From NCBI RefSeq assembly GCF_001665295.1, contig NZ_LZSE01000139.1:1-64000 (forward strand): DNA of 64,000 nucleotides, in the 5' to 3' direction. The stretch is from Mycobacterium sp. 1554424.7 (GTDB lineage: Bacteria > Actinomycetota > Actinomycetes > Mycobacteriales > Mycobacteriaceae). The stretch's first letter is position 1. Each line of letters begins with the position of its first letter. Below, in pieces: positions 1-8,362 of the stretch. A program made the translations under genes and the position numbers. Below the pieces are notes generated by a model. That model saw only the letters and a list, made by a program, of their open reading frames with translations, was not told the DNA's origin and ran no database searches.

Positions 1-79
1 CGCTCACGGCCAGAAGGTGCAGACGGCTGGCAGCAACATGTCCAGCACGGACAGCGCCGTCGGCTCCAGCTGGGCCTGA
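1..79 (+). CDS. ESAT-6-like WXG100 protein, C-terminal end (partial)
   Basis: The reading frame opens before the window and ends at the TGA at 77-79. The visible 25 residues include AHGQKVQTAGSNM and end in TDSAVGSSWA. As I remember them, the EsxI/EsxL/EsxN/EsxO (Mtb9.9) proteins of M. tuberculosis end almost identically. These small helical proteins are exported by type VII secretion as dimers with an EsxJ/EsxK/EsxM-type partner, usually encoded just upstream. In M. tuberculosis esxI-esxJ sit on the far side of trcR, so the position fits. The exact paralogue cannot be decided from the tail. Confidence 0.85.
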   Translation, partial: AHGQKVQTAGSNMSSTDSAVGSSWA

Positions 80-96
80 TTCGCAGCTTCAAAGGC

Positions 97-126
97 GGGG
101 CCGCACACCGATCGGTGTGCGGCCCC
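97..126. terminator. Perfect 30-bp palindrome, bidirectional terminator
   Basis: The 15-base arm GGGGCCGCACACCGA is followed directly by its exact complement, giving a perfect hairpin. GTTGTTTG follows on the plus side. It lies between the end of the plus-strand ESX gene (79) and the end of the minus-strand PPE gene (144), so it can terminate both. Confidence 0.8.
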
Positions 127-143
127 GTTGTTTGTCCGGCGCG

Positions 144-1055
144 CTAGCCTGCGACCACCGGGGAACGGGGAAGTATCTTGGGGCGCAACCCAACTCGCCG
201 GACCGAACCCGCCGAGTCACGCCTGATCGACGGCGCCGCGCCCCAACCGCCCGGCATGATGTTGGCGTCCAGCACCGGGGTCGGCGTGACCTCCGACACG
301 GCATCGGCCCAACCCGACGGCACCGATAACGCGCCGAGCGAGGCCGCCCGACCGAGACCGGCGCCGGTGCTCCCACCCGTGGCGGCGGTATCCGCGGACG
401 CGGGTGACAATCCCGGTGTCGCAAGCGTCTGCAGCGTCTGGGGCACCGATGAAATCAACCGCGCCGTCGGGGCATTGGTTGCGGCCTTCGTGCCGGTCGC
501 CCGAGCGACAGCGCCGACCAGCCCGGTGGGATTGGTCGTCCGCGGCGGCGACGTGAACAACGAAAGCGCTGCAGCAGAAGCCGAACTGGCGGCGTAGTTA
601 TACATCGCCGCCGCGTCCTGGGCCCACATCTCGCCGTACTCGGCCTCGGTGGCCATGATCGCCGGTGTGTTCTGCCCGAAGATGTTGGTCGCCGTCAAGG
701 CGATCAGCTGAGCGCGGTTGGCCGCGATCAGCGGCGGCGGCACCGTCATCGCGTGCGCCGTCTCGAAGGCGACGGCGGCGGCGGTGGCGTGCACGGCCGC
801 GTGCGCGCACTGCGCGGCCGTGGCGGTCATCCACGATAGGTAGGGCGTCACCGCGGCCGCCATCGACGCCGACGCCGGCCCCAGCCACAACTCGTCGATG
901 AGGGCCGCGATCACCGACCGGTAGCCGCTCGCGGCGCCGGTCAGCTCGGCGGCCAGCGACCCCCAGCCGTCGGAGGCCGCCAACAGGGTGCCGGGGCCGA
1001 GGCCCGAATACATCCGGCCGGAGTTGATCTCCGGCGGCAGCGCGCCAAAGTCCAT
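144..1055 (-). CDS. PPE family protein, PPE-SVP subfamily
   Basis: A 303-residue protein starting [12 protein letters not shown], the PPE signature at residues 7-9, followed by the roughly 180-residue helical PPE domain. The SVP motif LSVPSGW near residue 245 puts it in the PPE-SVP group, and the C-terminus ([10 protein letters not shown]) resembles the usual SVP ending. It is shorter than many SVP members (about 350-400 aa). PPE proteins form helical bundles with PE partners and leave the cell through ESX systems. It converges on the ESX gene; the only PE-like sequence next to it is the possible relic upstream. Its individual role is unknown. Confidence 0.92.
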   Translation of the reverse strand: MDFGALPPEINSGRMYSGLGPGTLLAASDGWGSLAAELTGAASGYRSVIAALIDELWLGPASASMAAAVTPYLSWMTATAAQCAHAAVHATAAAVAFETAHAMTVPPPLIAANRAQLIALTATNIFGQNTPAIMATEAEYGEMWAQDAAAMYNYAASSASAAALSLFTSPPRTTNPTGLVGAVARATGTKAATNAPTARLISSVPQTLQTLATPGLSPASADTAATGGSTGAGLGRAASLGALSVPSGWADAVSEVTPTPVLDANIMPGGWGAAPSIRRDSAGSVRRVGLRPKILPRSPVVAG

Positions 1056-1058
1056 CGC

Positions 1059-1397
1059 CTATCCCCGCCTCGCGCACGGGTTTGCTGGCCTCGTCGCGCG
1101 CGAGGGGCGTCGCCGCGCCCGCGGCCCCGGAACGTGGTCGTGGTCGACAACCCGTCGCGGGGCGGCAAGGGCCGTGCGGCGCCCCGTCGGGCGGTGGGGG
1201 CGACCGGGCCGGGCGGCGCCGGCGAACGCACGCACGTCCGCCTCGGCGGACGTCGACGGCCACGCCCCGGCAGGCGTCGGATCGGTCACGTCCGCGGTGG
1301 CTGTCGCCAGCCTCGGGGGACCGACGCCCGGGACGTCATCGGCCTTCGCCGACGTCGATACCGGCGGCGCGTCGGAGGGAACTGTTACGAAACTCAT
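1059..1397 (-). pseudogene. Possible PE-gene relic upstream of the PPE gene
   Basis: An open frame of 112 codons begins MSFVTVPSDA and ends with TAG three bases before the PPE start codon. MSFVT is the commonest start of mycobacterial PE proteins, about 100 residues is the PE domain length, and PE genes normally sit just upstream of their PPE partner. After the first ten residues, however, the translation is rich in Pro and Arg and does not show the alanine-rich helices of a PE domain. No Shine-Dalgarno sequence is visible. A decayed or frameshifted PE gene is my best reading; chance is possible. Confidence 0.35.
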
Positions 1398-1768
1398 TCG
1401 GCGCTACCGTATTTCGTCACGTCACGTAACTTCGCGGTAACGCAATTCGGGACGGCGGCGCCCTTCCCCGTCGCGCGAGCGTTTCGAACTTTGGCGGCAT
1501 CGGCGGATGTGCGGCGTCTTGTGATCAAGGAATTCCGTTCTCAACGAATAGATTTGGAACGCTACCCAGCGAAGTTGTTTCGCGTTTCGGACCTACAACC
1601 CTGCATGCCAGCATTTTTGGGAATTCAGTTCTTCTCGGTTTTGCCGATCAAACAGATATAACACAGATAGTTGACCTGCGCCCGGCGTAAGCAGCCCCCA
1701 CTGCGCAATATTTGAGAACTCTATGAAGCTCGTGACAACCACATGTGCGCTTGCCAGAATGTAGGAAC
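1398..1768 (+). promoter_or_regulatory. trcR upstream region, A+T-rich toward the gene
   Basis: About 370 bp with no convincing gene. The part from about 1510 to 1740 is clearly richer in A+T than its surroundings, with stretches such as CAGATATAACACAG and GCAATATTTGAG. TrcR of M. tuberculosis is known to bind an A+T-rich stretch upstream of its own gene and regulate itself, so this is the likely autoregulatory region. No specific binding site could be assigned. Confidence 0.4.
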
Positions 1769-2542
1769 ATGACTGTGATGTCCGGATACACCAGCAGCCA
1801 ACGGCCCCGCCAGGCCATTCTGGGGCAGCTGCCCCGCATCTATCGCGCCGATGGCTCGCCGATCCGGGTTTTGCTGGTGGACGACGAACCCGCGCTGACC
1901 AACTTGGTGAAGATGGCGCTGCACTACGAAGGCTGGGTCGTCGACATCGCCCACAACGGCCGGGAGGCCATCGCGAAGTTCGAGAGCGTCAACCCCGACG
2001 TGCTGGTGCTCGACATCATGCTTCCGGACGTGGACGGCCTGCGGATTCTGCAGCGAATCCGTGAATCCGACGCCTACACGCCCACGCTGTTCCTCACCGC
2101 GCGCGACTCGGTGATGGACCGTGTCACGGGCCTCACCGCCGGCGCCGACGACTACATGACCAAGCCGTTCAGCCTCGAGGAGTTGGTCGCGCGACTGCGC
2201 GGGTTGCTGCGCCGTTCCACCCAGCTGACCCCGCCCGCGGCCGAAACCTTGAAAATCGGTGACCTGCACATGGATACGGCCAGCCGGGAGGTCACCCGCG
2301 GCGGGACCCAGATTTCGCTTTCGTCGACCGAGTTCGAATTGCTTCGCTTCCTGATGCGCAATCCCCGCCGCGCGCTGAGCCGCACCGAAATACTGGATCG
2401 CGTCTGGAATTACGACTTCGCCGGCCGCACCAGCATCGTGGATCTGTACATCTCGTATCTGCGGAAAAAGATCGACTCCGGCAGGGAACCCATGATCCAA
2501 ACCGTCCGCGGCGTTGGGTACATGCTGCGACCGCCCGAATGA
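1769..2542 (+). CDS. trcR: Response regulator TrcR, OmpR family
   Basis: A 257-residue response regulator. The receiver domain begins at IRVLLVDDEPAL, has the phospho-acceptor Asp in LVLDIMLPDVDG, the switch Thr in LFLTARDS and the Lys in YMTKPFS. A winged-helix DNA-binding domain ends TVRGVGYMLRPP. The N-terminus MTVMSGYTSSQRP matches M. tuberculosis TrcR (Rv1033c) as I remember it, which supports the ATG at 1769 (AGGA just upstream) over an in-frame ATG eight codons earlier. Its kinase gene trcS overlaps by four bases. The M. tuberculosis protein autoregulates and represses Rv1057. Confidence 0.95.
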   Translation: MTVMSGYTSSQRPRQAILGQLPRIYRADGSPIRVLLVDDEPALTNLVKMALHYEGWVVDIAHNGREAIAKFESVNPDVLVLDIMLPDVDGLRILQRIRESDAYTPTLFLTARDSVMDRVTGLTAGADDYMTKPFSLEELVARLRGLLRRSTQLTPPAAETLKIGDLHMDTASREVTRGGTQISLSSTEFELLRFLMRNPRRALSRTEILDRVWNYDFAGRTSIVDLYISYLRKKIDSGREPMIQTVRGVGYMLRPPE

Positions 2543-4071
2543 CCGGCGAGCCGGACACCGGATCCAGGGACCTTCCGCGGTGGCTGCCCCATTCGTTGCG
2601 CCGCCAGTTGCTGTTGGGCGTGCTGGCCGTCGTCAGCGTGGTACTGGTGACGGTCGGCGTCGTCTCGGTGCTGAGCCTGCGCGGCTACGTCACGGCGATG
2701 AGCGACGCCGATGTCGCGCAATCCCTTGACGCGCTGAGCAATTCGTACACGCGATACCGAAACGGCGACCACGGTTCGACGGGTCGCGGCGCCCAGCCCA
2801 TCGCGCAGGCGATGCTGGAGTTCACCGATCAAACGCCCGGAAACGTCATCGCCGTGCTGCACGACGGCGCGGTGATCGGCTCGGCGGTCTTTTCCGAAGC
2901 CGAGGCGCGGCCCGCCCCGGCCGACGCGGTGCACGCCATCGAGTCCGAGCCCTGGCCCGACGACGCCCCGCCGCGCACCGAGAAGCTGGGCAGTCTCGGT
3001 TCGTATCGGGTCGACAGCCGCGCCTACGGATCCGACCTCCTGGTGGTCGGGGTATCGCAAGCGCGGGCCAACGAGATCATCGCCCGCAAGAACATCACCA
3101 CCACGGCGCTTATCGCGGGGGCCCTCGCGATCACGGCGGGGCTGACCATTTGGGTGGTCGGGATCACCCTTCGCCCGCTGCGGCGGCTCGCGGCCACCGC
3201 CGCCGAGGTAGCCGCCATGCCGCTGACCGACGGCGACCACCGGATCAGCGTCCGGGTGCAGCCCAACGACACCGATCCCGACAACGAGGTCGGCATCGTC
3301 GGGCACACGCTGAACCGGTTGCTGGACAACGTGGATACCGCGCTGGCGCACCGCGCCGATTCCGACTTGCGGATGCGGCAATTCATCACCGACGCCAGCC
3401 ACGAGCTGCGGACCCCCCTCGCCGCGATTCAGGGATATGCCGAGCTGACCCGTCAGGACAGCTCGGCGCTGCCGCCCACCACCGAATACGCGCTGGCCCG
3501 CATCGAGTCGGAAGCGCGGCGCATGGCGGTGCTCGTCGACGAGCTGCTGCTACTCTCGCGCCTGGGCGAGGGCGAAGACCTGCAGACCCAGGACGTCGAC
3601 CTGGCGGATCTCGTGGTCAACGCGGTGAACGACGCTGCGGTCGCGGCGCCGACACACTCTTGGGTCAAAGACCTTCCCGACGAACCGGTTTGGGTTCGCG
3701 GCGATCATGCCCGGCTGCACCAGCTGGTCAGCAACCTGCTCAGCAATGCCCGGGTGCACACGCCGCCCGGCGTCACGGTGACGACCGCGATCACCTGCCG
3801 GCGCCGCGGCGCCGAACCGCCCTACGTCGAACTGACCGTCGCGGATGACGGCCCCGGCATCGACGCGGATCTGCTTCCCCGGCTTTTCGAGCGGTTCGCG
3901 CGCGCCGACACCGCAAGGTCCAACGGGTCGGGCATCGGGCTGGGCCTGGCCATCGTCAGTTCGATCGCCGAGGCCCACCACGGCTCGGTGACCGCCGAAT
4001 CCGCCGATGGCCGAACGGTTTTTCGGGTGCGGCTGCCGATGATCGAGGATCCGGTCGAAGACTCGGGTTAG
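2539..4071 (+). CDS. trcS: Sensor histidine kinase TrcS
   Basis: A 510-residue membrane histidine kinase paired with TrcR. A first transmembrane segment lies near residues 25-50, followed by an extracytoplasmic sensor of about 130 residues, a second segment near 185-210 and a HAMP linker. The dimerisation domain carries the phospho-accepting His in DASHELRTPLAAIQGYAEL. The ATPase domain has the N box (SNLLSNARVHTP) and G boxes (ADDGPGID, GSGIGLGLAIV). The start overlaps the trcR stop (ATGA). The gene ends tail to tail with the minus-strand HMA gene, overlapping it by four bases. The signal sensed is not evident. Confidence 0.94.
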   Translation: MTGEPDTGSRDLPRWLPHSLRRQLLLGVLAVVSVVLVTVGVVSVLSLRGYVTAMSDADVAQSLDALSNSYTRYRNGDHGSTGRGAQPIAQAMLEFTDQTPGNVIAVLHDGAVIGSAVFSEAEARPAPADAVHAIESEPWPDDAPPRTEKLGSLGSYRVDSRAYGSDLLVVGVSQARANEIIARKNITTTALIAGALAITAGLTIWVVGITLRPLRRLAATAAEVAAMPLTDGDHRISVRVQPNDTDPDNEVGIVGHTLNRLLDNVDTALAHRADSDLRMRQFITDASHELRTPLAAIQGYAELTRQDSSALPPTTEYALARIESEARRMAVLVDELLLLSRLGEGEDLQTQDVDLADLVVNAVNDAAVAAPTHSWVKDLPDEPVWVRGDHARLHQLVSNLLSNARVHTPPGVTVTTAITCRRRGAEPPYVELTVADDGPGIDADLLPRLFERFARADTARSNGSGIGLGLAIVSSIAEAHHGSVTAESADGRTVFRVRLPMIEDPVEDSG

Positions 4072-4295
4072 CCCGAGCGGCCTTGGGCGGAGGCCGCATA
4101 TCCGAGGCCGGTGATGGCGTCGAGGACCTGTTGGGGATCGGTGCCGGCGTCCAGCCACACCGTCGAAAGTCCGGCCTTCAGTTCGGTGCGTGAGCGGCTG
4201 ACCCCGGGAAGGTCTTCAAGGGTGTCGTCGATCAGTAGCGGGCAGCTGCCGCAATGCATGCCTTCGACACGGAAAACGTATGGGCTGGTGGCCAT
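4068..4295 (-). CDS. Heavy-metal-associated (HMA) domain protein, copper chaperone-like
   Basis: A 75-residue single-domain protein with the HMA metal-binding loop GMHCGSC at residues 13-19. The two cysteines would hold one Cu(I). Such CopZ-like chaperones pass copper to P-type ATPases. It is the last gene of the minus-strand copper cluster, 15 bases after the membrane cupredoxin gene. The fold is clear; the metal is inferred from the neighbouring Cu(I)-type ATPase. Confidence 0.85.
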   Translation of the reverse strand: MATSPYVFRVEGMHCGSCPLLIDDTLEDLPGVSRSRTELKAGLSTVWLDAGTDPQQVLDAITGLGYAASAQGRSG

Positions 4296-4310
4296 GTGGG
4301 TTCCTTCGAC

Positions 4311-5354
4311 TCAGCTGACGGTGATCACGCCGGTGTACATGCCCATGCTGCAGGCGTATCGCAGCGTGCCCGGCTTAGGGGTGCCCAGGTCGATACGAGT
4401 GTCGCCGGATTCGGGCAGCACCGTTAGGTTGTCGCCGATGGTAAATCCGCGCACGCATCCGGCAGCACCGTCGGAGCGGACGATCAGTGTGGTAGGAATG
4501 CCGGCCGCGATCTTGGCGTTCGATGGGCTGTACCCGCCGCGTGACGCGGTGATCACGACTTCCTGATGGCCGTCGGTGACCGTCGTCGCGTTGGGGTCTG
4601 CGGCGGCGGTGCCGGACCACGCCTCGACGATCCTGGTCGCGGCGAACCGTGACCCGGCGAGTTCAAGGCCTCCGTTGAGGGTATAGAGGCCCATTGCGAC
4701 GACGGCGATTCCGGTTGCGGCGACGAGCCGACCCCGCCACGCTGTCGCGGCCTTCCGAGCGGCGTAGCCGAGGACGGCAAACAGCGGGCTGGTGCCGGCA
4801 ACAAAGACGGCCATGATCGCCGCACCTCGCCAGGCCGACCCCGATGCCAGCGCCAACGCCTCCACCGAAAGCGTGACCCCGCACGGCAACAGAACCGTCG
4901 CGACGCCGAGCAGGGTCGGCGCGAGCACGGCCTGTGAGCGCGCGCGGTTACGCACCAGCCGTGTCCATGACGCCGGCGGTTCGACCACGATGCGACGAAA
5001 TCCGGGGACGCCGAGTTGGGCCAGTCCGAAGGTGAGGATGAGCAGCCCTGCCCCGATCTGCAGCCAGGTCCGTGCCGCAGGCGACAGCTGCACGACGGCG
5101 CCCAGCGCCCCGAGCAACGCGCCCAGGAGCGTGTAGGCCGCGAGTTTGCCGCCCAGGAATCCGCCCACGGGCGCCAAGTCGTCACCCAACCGGGTCGGCC
5201 ACGGCCGGGATTCGTTGCCGGCCAGGGCGGTTTGGTCTTGTTCGCGGCACGCTTGCTGACGCGTGATCAGCCCCGCGAGGAGTCCCCCTTGGACCGCAGC
5301 GCACGAGATGCCGCCGGCGAACAGTCCTGTGATCAGCACCGCGACGAGATTCAC
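4311..5354 (-). CDS. Multi-pass membrane protein (DsbD/TauE-SafE-like) with C-terminal cupredoxin-like domain
   Basis: A 347-residue protein. Residues 1-225 form about six to seven hydrophobic segments with a CcdA/DsbD or SafE-type pattern (LFAGGISCAAVQGG near the start; GVATVLLPCGVT near 150-165). Residues 260-347 look like a cupredoxin: an isolated Cys (AAGCVRG) and the final YACSMGMYTG, which resembles a Cys-Met copper site. The GTG start at 5354 has GGAAGGA eight bases upstream. It lies between a Cu(I) ATPase and an HMA protein, so copper handling or thiol redox at the outer face is likely. The exact reaction is unknown. Confidence 0.8.
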   Translation of the reverse strand: MNLVAVLITGLFAGGISCAAVQGGLLAGLITRQQACREQDQTALAGNESRPWPTRLGDDLAPVGGFLGGKLAAYTLLGALLGALGAVVQLSPAARTWLQIGAGLLILTFGLAQLGVPGFRRIVVEPPASWTRLVRNRARSQAVLAPTLLGVATVLLPCGVTLSVEALALASGSAWRGAAIMAVFVAGTSPLFAVLGYAARKAATAWRGRLVAATGIAVVAMGLYTLNGGLELAGSRFAATRIVEAWSGTAAADPNATTVTDGHQEVVITASRGGYSPSNAKIAAGIPTTLIVRSDGAAGCVRGFTIGDNLTVLPESGDTRIDLGTPKPGTLRYACSMGMYTGVITVS

Positions 5355-5410
5355 GAATGTCCTTCCGGTGAGGTCGATGCTTGTCCCGGTCGCGGTGCGA
5401 CCCCGTGAAT

Positions 5411-5436
5411 CTACTATCTACGTACATCGATAGTAG
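5411..5436. promoter_or_regulatory. Inverted repeat upstream of the membrane cupredoxin gene
   Basis: CTACTATC and GATAGTAG form perfect 8-bp arms around a 10-bp partly symmetrical centre; 22 of 26 positions are symmetrical. It lies in the 93-bp gap between the ATPase stop (5448) and the next start (5354). Arms of the TACTA/TAGTA type resemble operators of BlaI/MecI/CopY-family repressors. The regulator is not in this window. Confidence 0.55.
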
Positions 5437-5447
5437 ACCGTTGCCGG

Positions 5448-7835
5448 CTAATTTACGGACAGGTTGGCGTCGCTGCAAGCTTGGTGGTTGCGTGTCACGC
5501 TCGGCTTCGTCGTAAAGGGCCATCGCGTTGCCGCCGTCACGTCGTCTTCAAGGTGGGCGGGGTAGGCGGTGTTGAATCGTCTCAGCCGCAAGCTGTTCGA
5601 CACGACAAACACGCTCGACAGCGCCATCGCGGCGCCGGCGATCAATGGATTGAGCAGGCCGAGTCCGGCCAGCGGCAGCGCCGCCACGTTATAGGCGAAG
5701 GCCCAGAAGAGGTTGACCTTGATGGTGCGCAGTGTGCGACGGGAAAGCCGGATAGCGTCGACCGTAGAGCGCAGGTCGCCGCGGACCAGGGTCAGGTCGC
5801 TGGCCTCGATCGCGACGTCGGTGCCGGTGCCCATCGCCAGCCCGAGATCGGACTGGGCCAGCGCGGCAGCGTCGTTCACACCGTCGCCAACCATCGCGAC
5901 TACCCGGCCCTCGCGCTGCAGACGCGCGATGGCGTCGACCTTGTCGGCCGGAAGAACCTCGGCGATCACTTCGTCGATCCCGACCTCTCCGGCCACGGAA
6001 CGGGCTGCAGCCTCGTTGTCGCCGGTCAGCAGCACGGGACGCAGCCCGAGGGCCCGCAGGCCCGCGACGGCCTGGCGTGACGTGGGTTTGACGGTGTCCG
6101 CCACAACGAGGACGGCGCGGGCCGCACCGTCCCAGGCCGCGAAAACCGCCGTGCGGCCATCTGATTCGGCGTCCCGCTGGGCGGCCGCCAGATCCGGTGA
6201 CAGTTCTATGCCTGGCTGCTCGAGTAGGACGGCCCGCCCCACCAGCACATCACGTCCATCCACTCTGCCACGCACGCCCAGCCCTTCGAAGTTGGCGAAG
6301 TCGGTCACTTCGGGAAGATCCCCGATGCGCTCGCGGGCCGCGGCGGTGATGGCGGCCGCGATCGGGTGTTCGGACGCGTTCTCGAGCGCCCCGACGATGC
6401 CCAGCGCTTCGGCCTCGGAGACGCCTTCGGTGGTGTGCACGGCGGTCAGGCTCATCTTGCCGGTGGTGACGGTGCCGGTCTTGTCCAGGACGATGGTGTC
6501 CACTCGCCGGGTGGATTCGAGAACTTCGGGGCCTTTGATGAGGATGCCCAACTGCGCGCCGCGGCCGGTGCCGACAAGCAGCGCCGTCGGAGTCGCCAGC
6601 CCCAGACCGCACGGGCAGGCGATGATGAGCACCGCCACCGCCGTGGACAACGCCGTTGCCACACTGGCCCCGAATACCAGCCACAAGCCGAATGTGGCTG
6701 CGGCGAGCGCGATCACGACGGGCACGAACACCGCGGAGATCCGGTCGGCGAGCCGCTGGATCTCGGCCTTGCCGTTTTGAGCATCGGCCACGAGCTTGGC
6801 CATTTGCGCCAGTTGGGTGTCGGCGCCGACGCGGGTGGCGCGCACGATGAGCCGGCCCCCAGAATTGACCGTCGCCCCCGCGACGGCGTCGCCGGGGCCC
6901 ACCTCGACCGGCACCGACTCGCCGGTGAGCATGCTCACGTCGACCGCCGAGGAACCGTCTTCGACGACGCCGTCAGTGCCGATCTTTTCCCCGGGCCGCA
7001 CCACGAAACGATCGCCGACGGCCAGCTGGTCGACCGGGATGCGCAGCTTCTCCTCACCGCGCAGGACAGCGACGTCCTTCGCGCCCATCTCCAGCAGCGC
7101 TCGCAGCGCCGATCCGGCGCGCCGCTTGGCGCGGGCCTCAAAGAACCGGCCGGTGAGGATTGACGCGGTCAACCCGCTCGCCACCTCGAGGTAAATGTTG
7201 GCGCCCGCCGAGCCCCGCGCGACGGTCAGGCTGAACCCGTCGTGCAGCCCTTCGTGACCGGCACCACCGAAAAACAGCGCATACACCGACCACGCGAACG
7301 CCGCCAGCACCCCGATCGAGATCAGCGTGTCCATCGTCGCGGTCCGGTGACGCAGATTGGCCAGCGCGGCACGGTGAAACGGCCACGCCCCCCACACCGC
7401 GACCGGCGATGCCAGCGTCAACGCCAGCCACTGCCAGTAGGTGAACTGCAGCGGGGGAATCATCGAAAGCGCGATCACCGGCAGCCCCAGCGCCAGCGAC
7501 ACCCGCATGCGTTGCCGCAGCGACAGTGTGTGCTCGTCATAGCCGTCATCGTCTGCTTTGGTCGGCGAGTCATCCTGCAACGCAGGTGTTTTCGGCACGG
7601 CTGCGGTATAGCCGGTGTCCGCGATCACCCGGATCAGATCATCCGTCGACAGCGGCGGGGCGAACTCGACCTGCGCATTCTCGGTGGCGAAGTTAACCGC
7701 GGCGGTGACGCCGTCGAGCTTGTTGAGCTTACGTTCGATTCGGGCGGCGCACGACGCGCATGTCATGCCTCCGACAGCCAACTCGACCCGCTGTGTGCCC
7801 AGCTCGCGTTGGGTCGATTCATCCGTCGTACTCAT
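5448..7835 (-). CDS. Cu(I)-exporting P1B-type ATPase
   Basis: A 795-residue heavy-metal P-type ATPase. It has an N-terminal HMA domain (GMTCASC near residue 22), the TGES actuator loop, the CPC metal motif in [13 protein letters not shown], the phosphorylation motif DKTGT, the nucleotide-binding His-Pro in SEHPIAAAI and the hinge GDGVNDA. The last helix has the MxxSS signature ([15 protein letters not shown]) typical of Cu(I) pumps of the CopA/CtpA/CtpV type. I chose the ATG at 7835 because the 79 codons before it do not look like an ATPase N-terminus and would cover the MerR-type promoter. The gene heads the copper cluster and is absent from this place in M. tuberculosis. Confidence 0.93.
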   Translation of the reverse strand: MSTTDESTQRELGTQRVELAVGGMTCASCAARIERKLNKLDGVTAAVNFATENAQVEFAPPLSTDDLIRVIADTGYTAAVPKTPALQDDSPTKADDDGYDEHTLSLRQRMRVSLALGLPVIALSMIPPLQFTYWQWLALTLASPVAVWGAWPFHRAALANLRHRTATMDTLISIGVLAAFAWSVYALFFGGAGHEGLHDGFSLTVARGSAGANIYLEVASGLTASILTGRFFEARAKRRAGSALRALLEMGAKDVAVLRGEEKLRIPVDQLAVGDRFVVRPGEKIGTDGVVEDGSSAVDVSMLTGESVPVEVGPGDAVAGATVNSGGRLIVRATRVGADTQLAQMAKLVADAQNGKAEIQRLADRISAVFVPVVIALAAATFGLWLVFGASVATALSTAVAVLIIACPCGLGLATPTALLVGTGRGAQLGILIKGPEVLESTRRVDTIVLDKTGTVTTGKMSLTAVHTTEGVSEAEALGIVGALENASEHPIAAAITAAARERIGDLPEVTDFANFEGLGVRGRVDGRDVLVGRAVLLEQPGIELSPDLAAAQRDAESDGRTAVFAAWDGAARAVLVVADTVKPTSRQAVAGLRALGLRPVLLTGDNEAAARSVAGEVGIDEVIAEVLPADKVDAIARLQREGRVVAMVGDGVNDAAALAQSDLGLAMGTGTDVAIEASDLTLVRGDLRSTVDAIRLSRRTLRTIKVNLFWAFAYNVAALPLAGLGLLNPLIAGAAMALSSVFVVSNSLRLRRFNTAYPAHLEDDVTAATRWPFTTKPSVTRNHQACSDANLSVN

Positions 7836-7871
7836 GGCCTGCCTCTGGCGCGCGATCGTCGTAGTCGCCCG

Positions 7872-7903
7872 ACGATAAACGTTCCAGTCCGGGGGAATGT
7901 CAA
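7872..7903 (-). promoter_or_regulatory. MerR/CueR-type promoter of the copper ATPase
   Basis: Read on the minus strand, TTGACA (7903-7898) and TATCGT (7877-7872) are separated by 20 bp. This long spacer is the hallmark of MerR-family promoters. Between them lies the dyad ACATTCC-N8-GGAACGT (7900-7879), close to CueR-type arms ACCTTCC/GGAAGGT. The leader to the ATG at 7835 would be about 30 nt. A second inverted repeat, ATCGTCG-N8-CGACGAT (7855-7876), overlaps the start of the leader. No merR gene is in the window. Confidence 0.7.
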
Positions 7904-8048
7904 GGCAAATGTGATGAAGGACGCACGGCTCGCCGTCCTTCGCATGAACTCGGGTTTGTGCCCCAAGCGTCGAGCCTGTAATCCTGCGGGCCGTTACTCG
8001 CACTTTGTCTGCAGATTTACAGGGTCGGCGATATTGCCGATGACTCGG

Positions 8049-8066
8049 CGTAAAGAGACCGTAAAG
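8049..8066. promoter_or_regulatory. Candidate KdpE direct repeat
   Basis: Two copies of CGTAAAG lie 11 bp apart (8049-8055 and 8060-8066), about 130-145 bp upstream of the kdp operon. On the other strand they read CTTTACG twice. OmpR-family regulators bind direct repeats with helical-turn spacing, and the sequence resembles the TTTACA-type boxes of E. coli KdpE. Position and spacing are seen; the regulator is inferred. Confidence 0.4.
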
Positions 8067-8192
8067 GGGCACTACGGCGCCGTTAGGAAAGTGTCAAGCA
8101 GCGGCCCTATCGCGCCGGCCGCCGTTTAACTTCAAGCTGACCTTGCCTCCGAGGAAACTCGTTGAGGTTTCTAAGCGCGGAACGGAGACGAG

Positions 8193-8276
8193 ATGGGCGT
8201 GTTGGTCTACGTCTTGCTGACGATCGGGGTGTTTGCCCTCCTCGGCCTGACGCAGAAGCTGGTGGAGCGGCTGTGA
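8193..8276 (+). CDS. 27-residue hydrophobic protein encoded ahead of kdpF
   Basis: A small ORF starting ATG ([12 protein letters not shown]) with GGAGACGAG upstream. It encodes one hydrophobic helix and a charged tail (QKLVERL). Its TGA overlaps the kdpF GTG by four bases, so translation should be coupled. Size and composition resemble KdpF itself, suggesting an accessory single-helix subunit or a coupling peptide. I recall similar short ORFs before kdpF in other actinobacteria but cannot verify it here. Confidence 0.65.
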   Translation: MGVLVYVLLTIGVFALLGLTQKLVERL

Positions 8277-8362
8277 ACTACGAAAACGTTGTCGGCTTGG
8301 CGCTTTCCGTCGTCCTTGCGCTGTATCTCGCAGCCGCCCTGCTGTTTCCGGAGAGGTTCTAG
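8273..8362 (+). CDS. kdpF: K+-transporting ATPase subunit KdpF
   Basis: A 29-residue protein with one transmembrane helix, starting [11 protein letters not shown] and ending LLFPERF. The Val-Gly-Leu start and the LLFPE(R/K)F end are features I recall for mycobacterial KdpF. KdpF stabilises the KdpABC complex, which pumps K+ inward at high affinity. GTG start; the stop overlaps the kdpA GTG by one base. Confidence 0.9.
   Translation: MNYENVVGLALSVVLALYLAAALLFPERF

Noticed and set aside
1134-1661. Plus-strand frame of 175 codons upstream of trcR
   Set aside because: Low-complexity Arg/Gly start, no ribosome-binding site, and it runs through the A+T-rich trcR control region.
7835-8072. 79-codon N-terminal extension of the copper ATPase
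   Set aside because: It would cover the MerR-type promoter and has no similarity to HMA or membrane segments. The ATG at 7835 begins a normal N-terminus.
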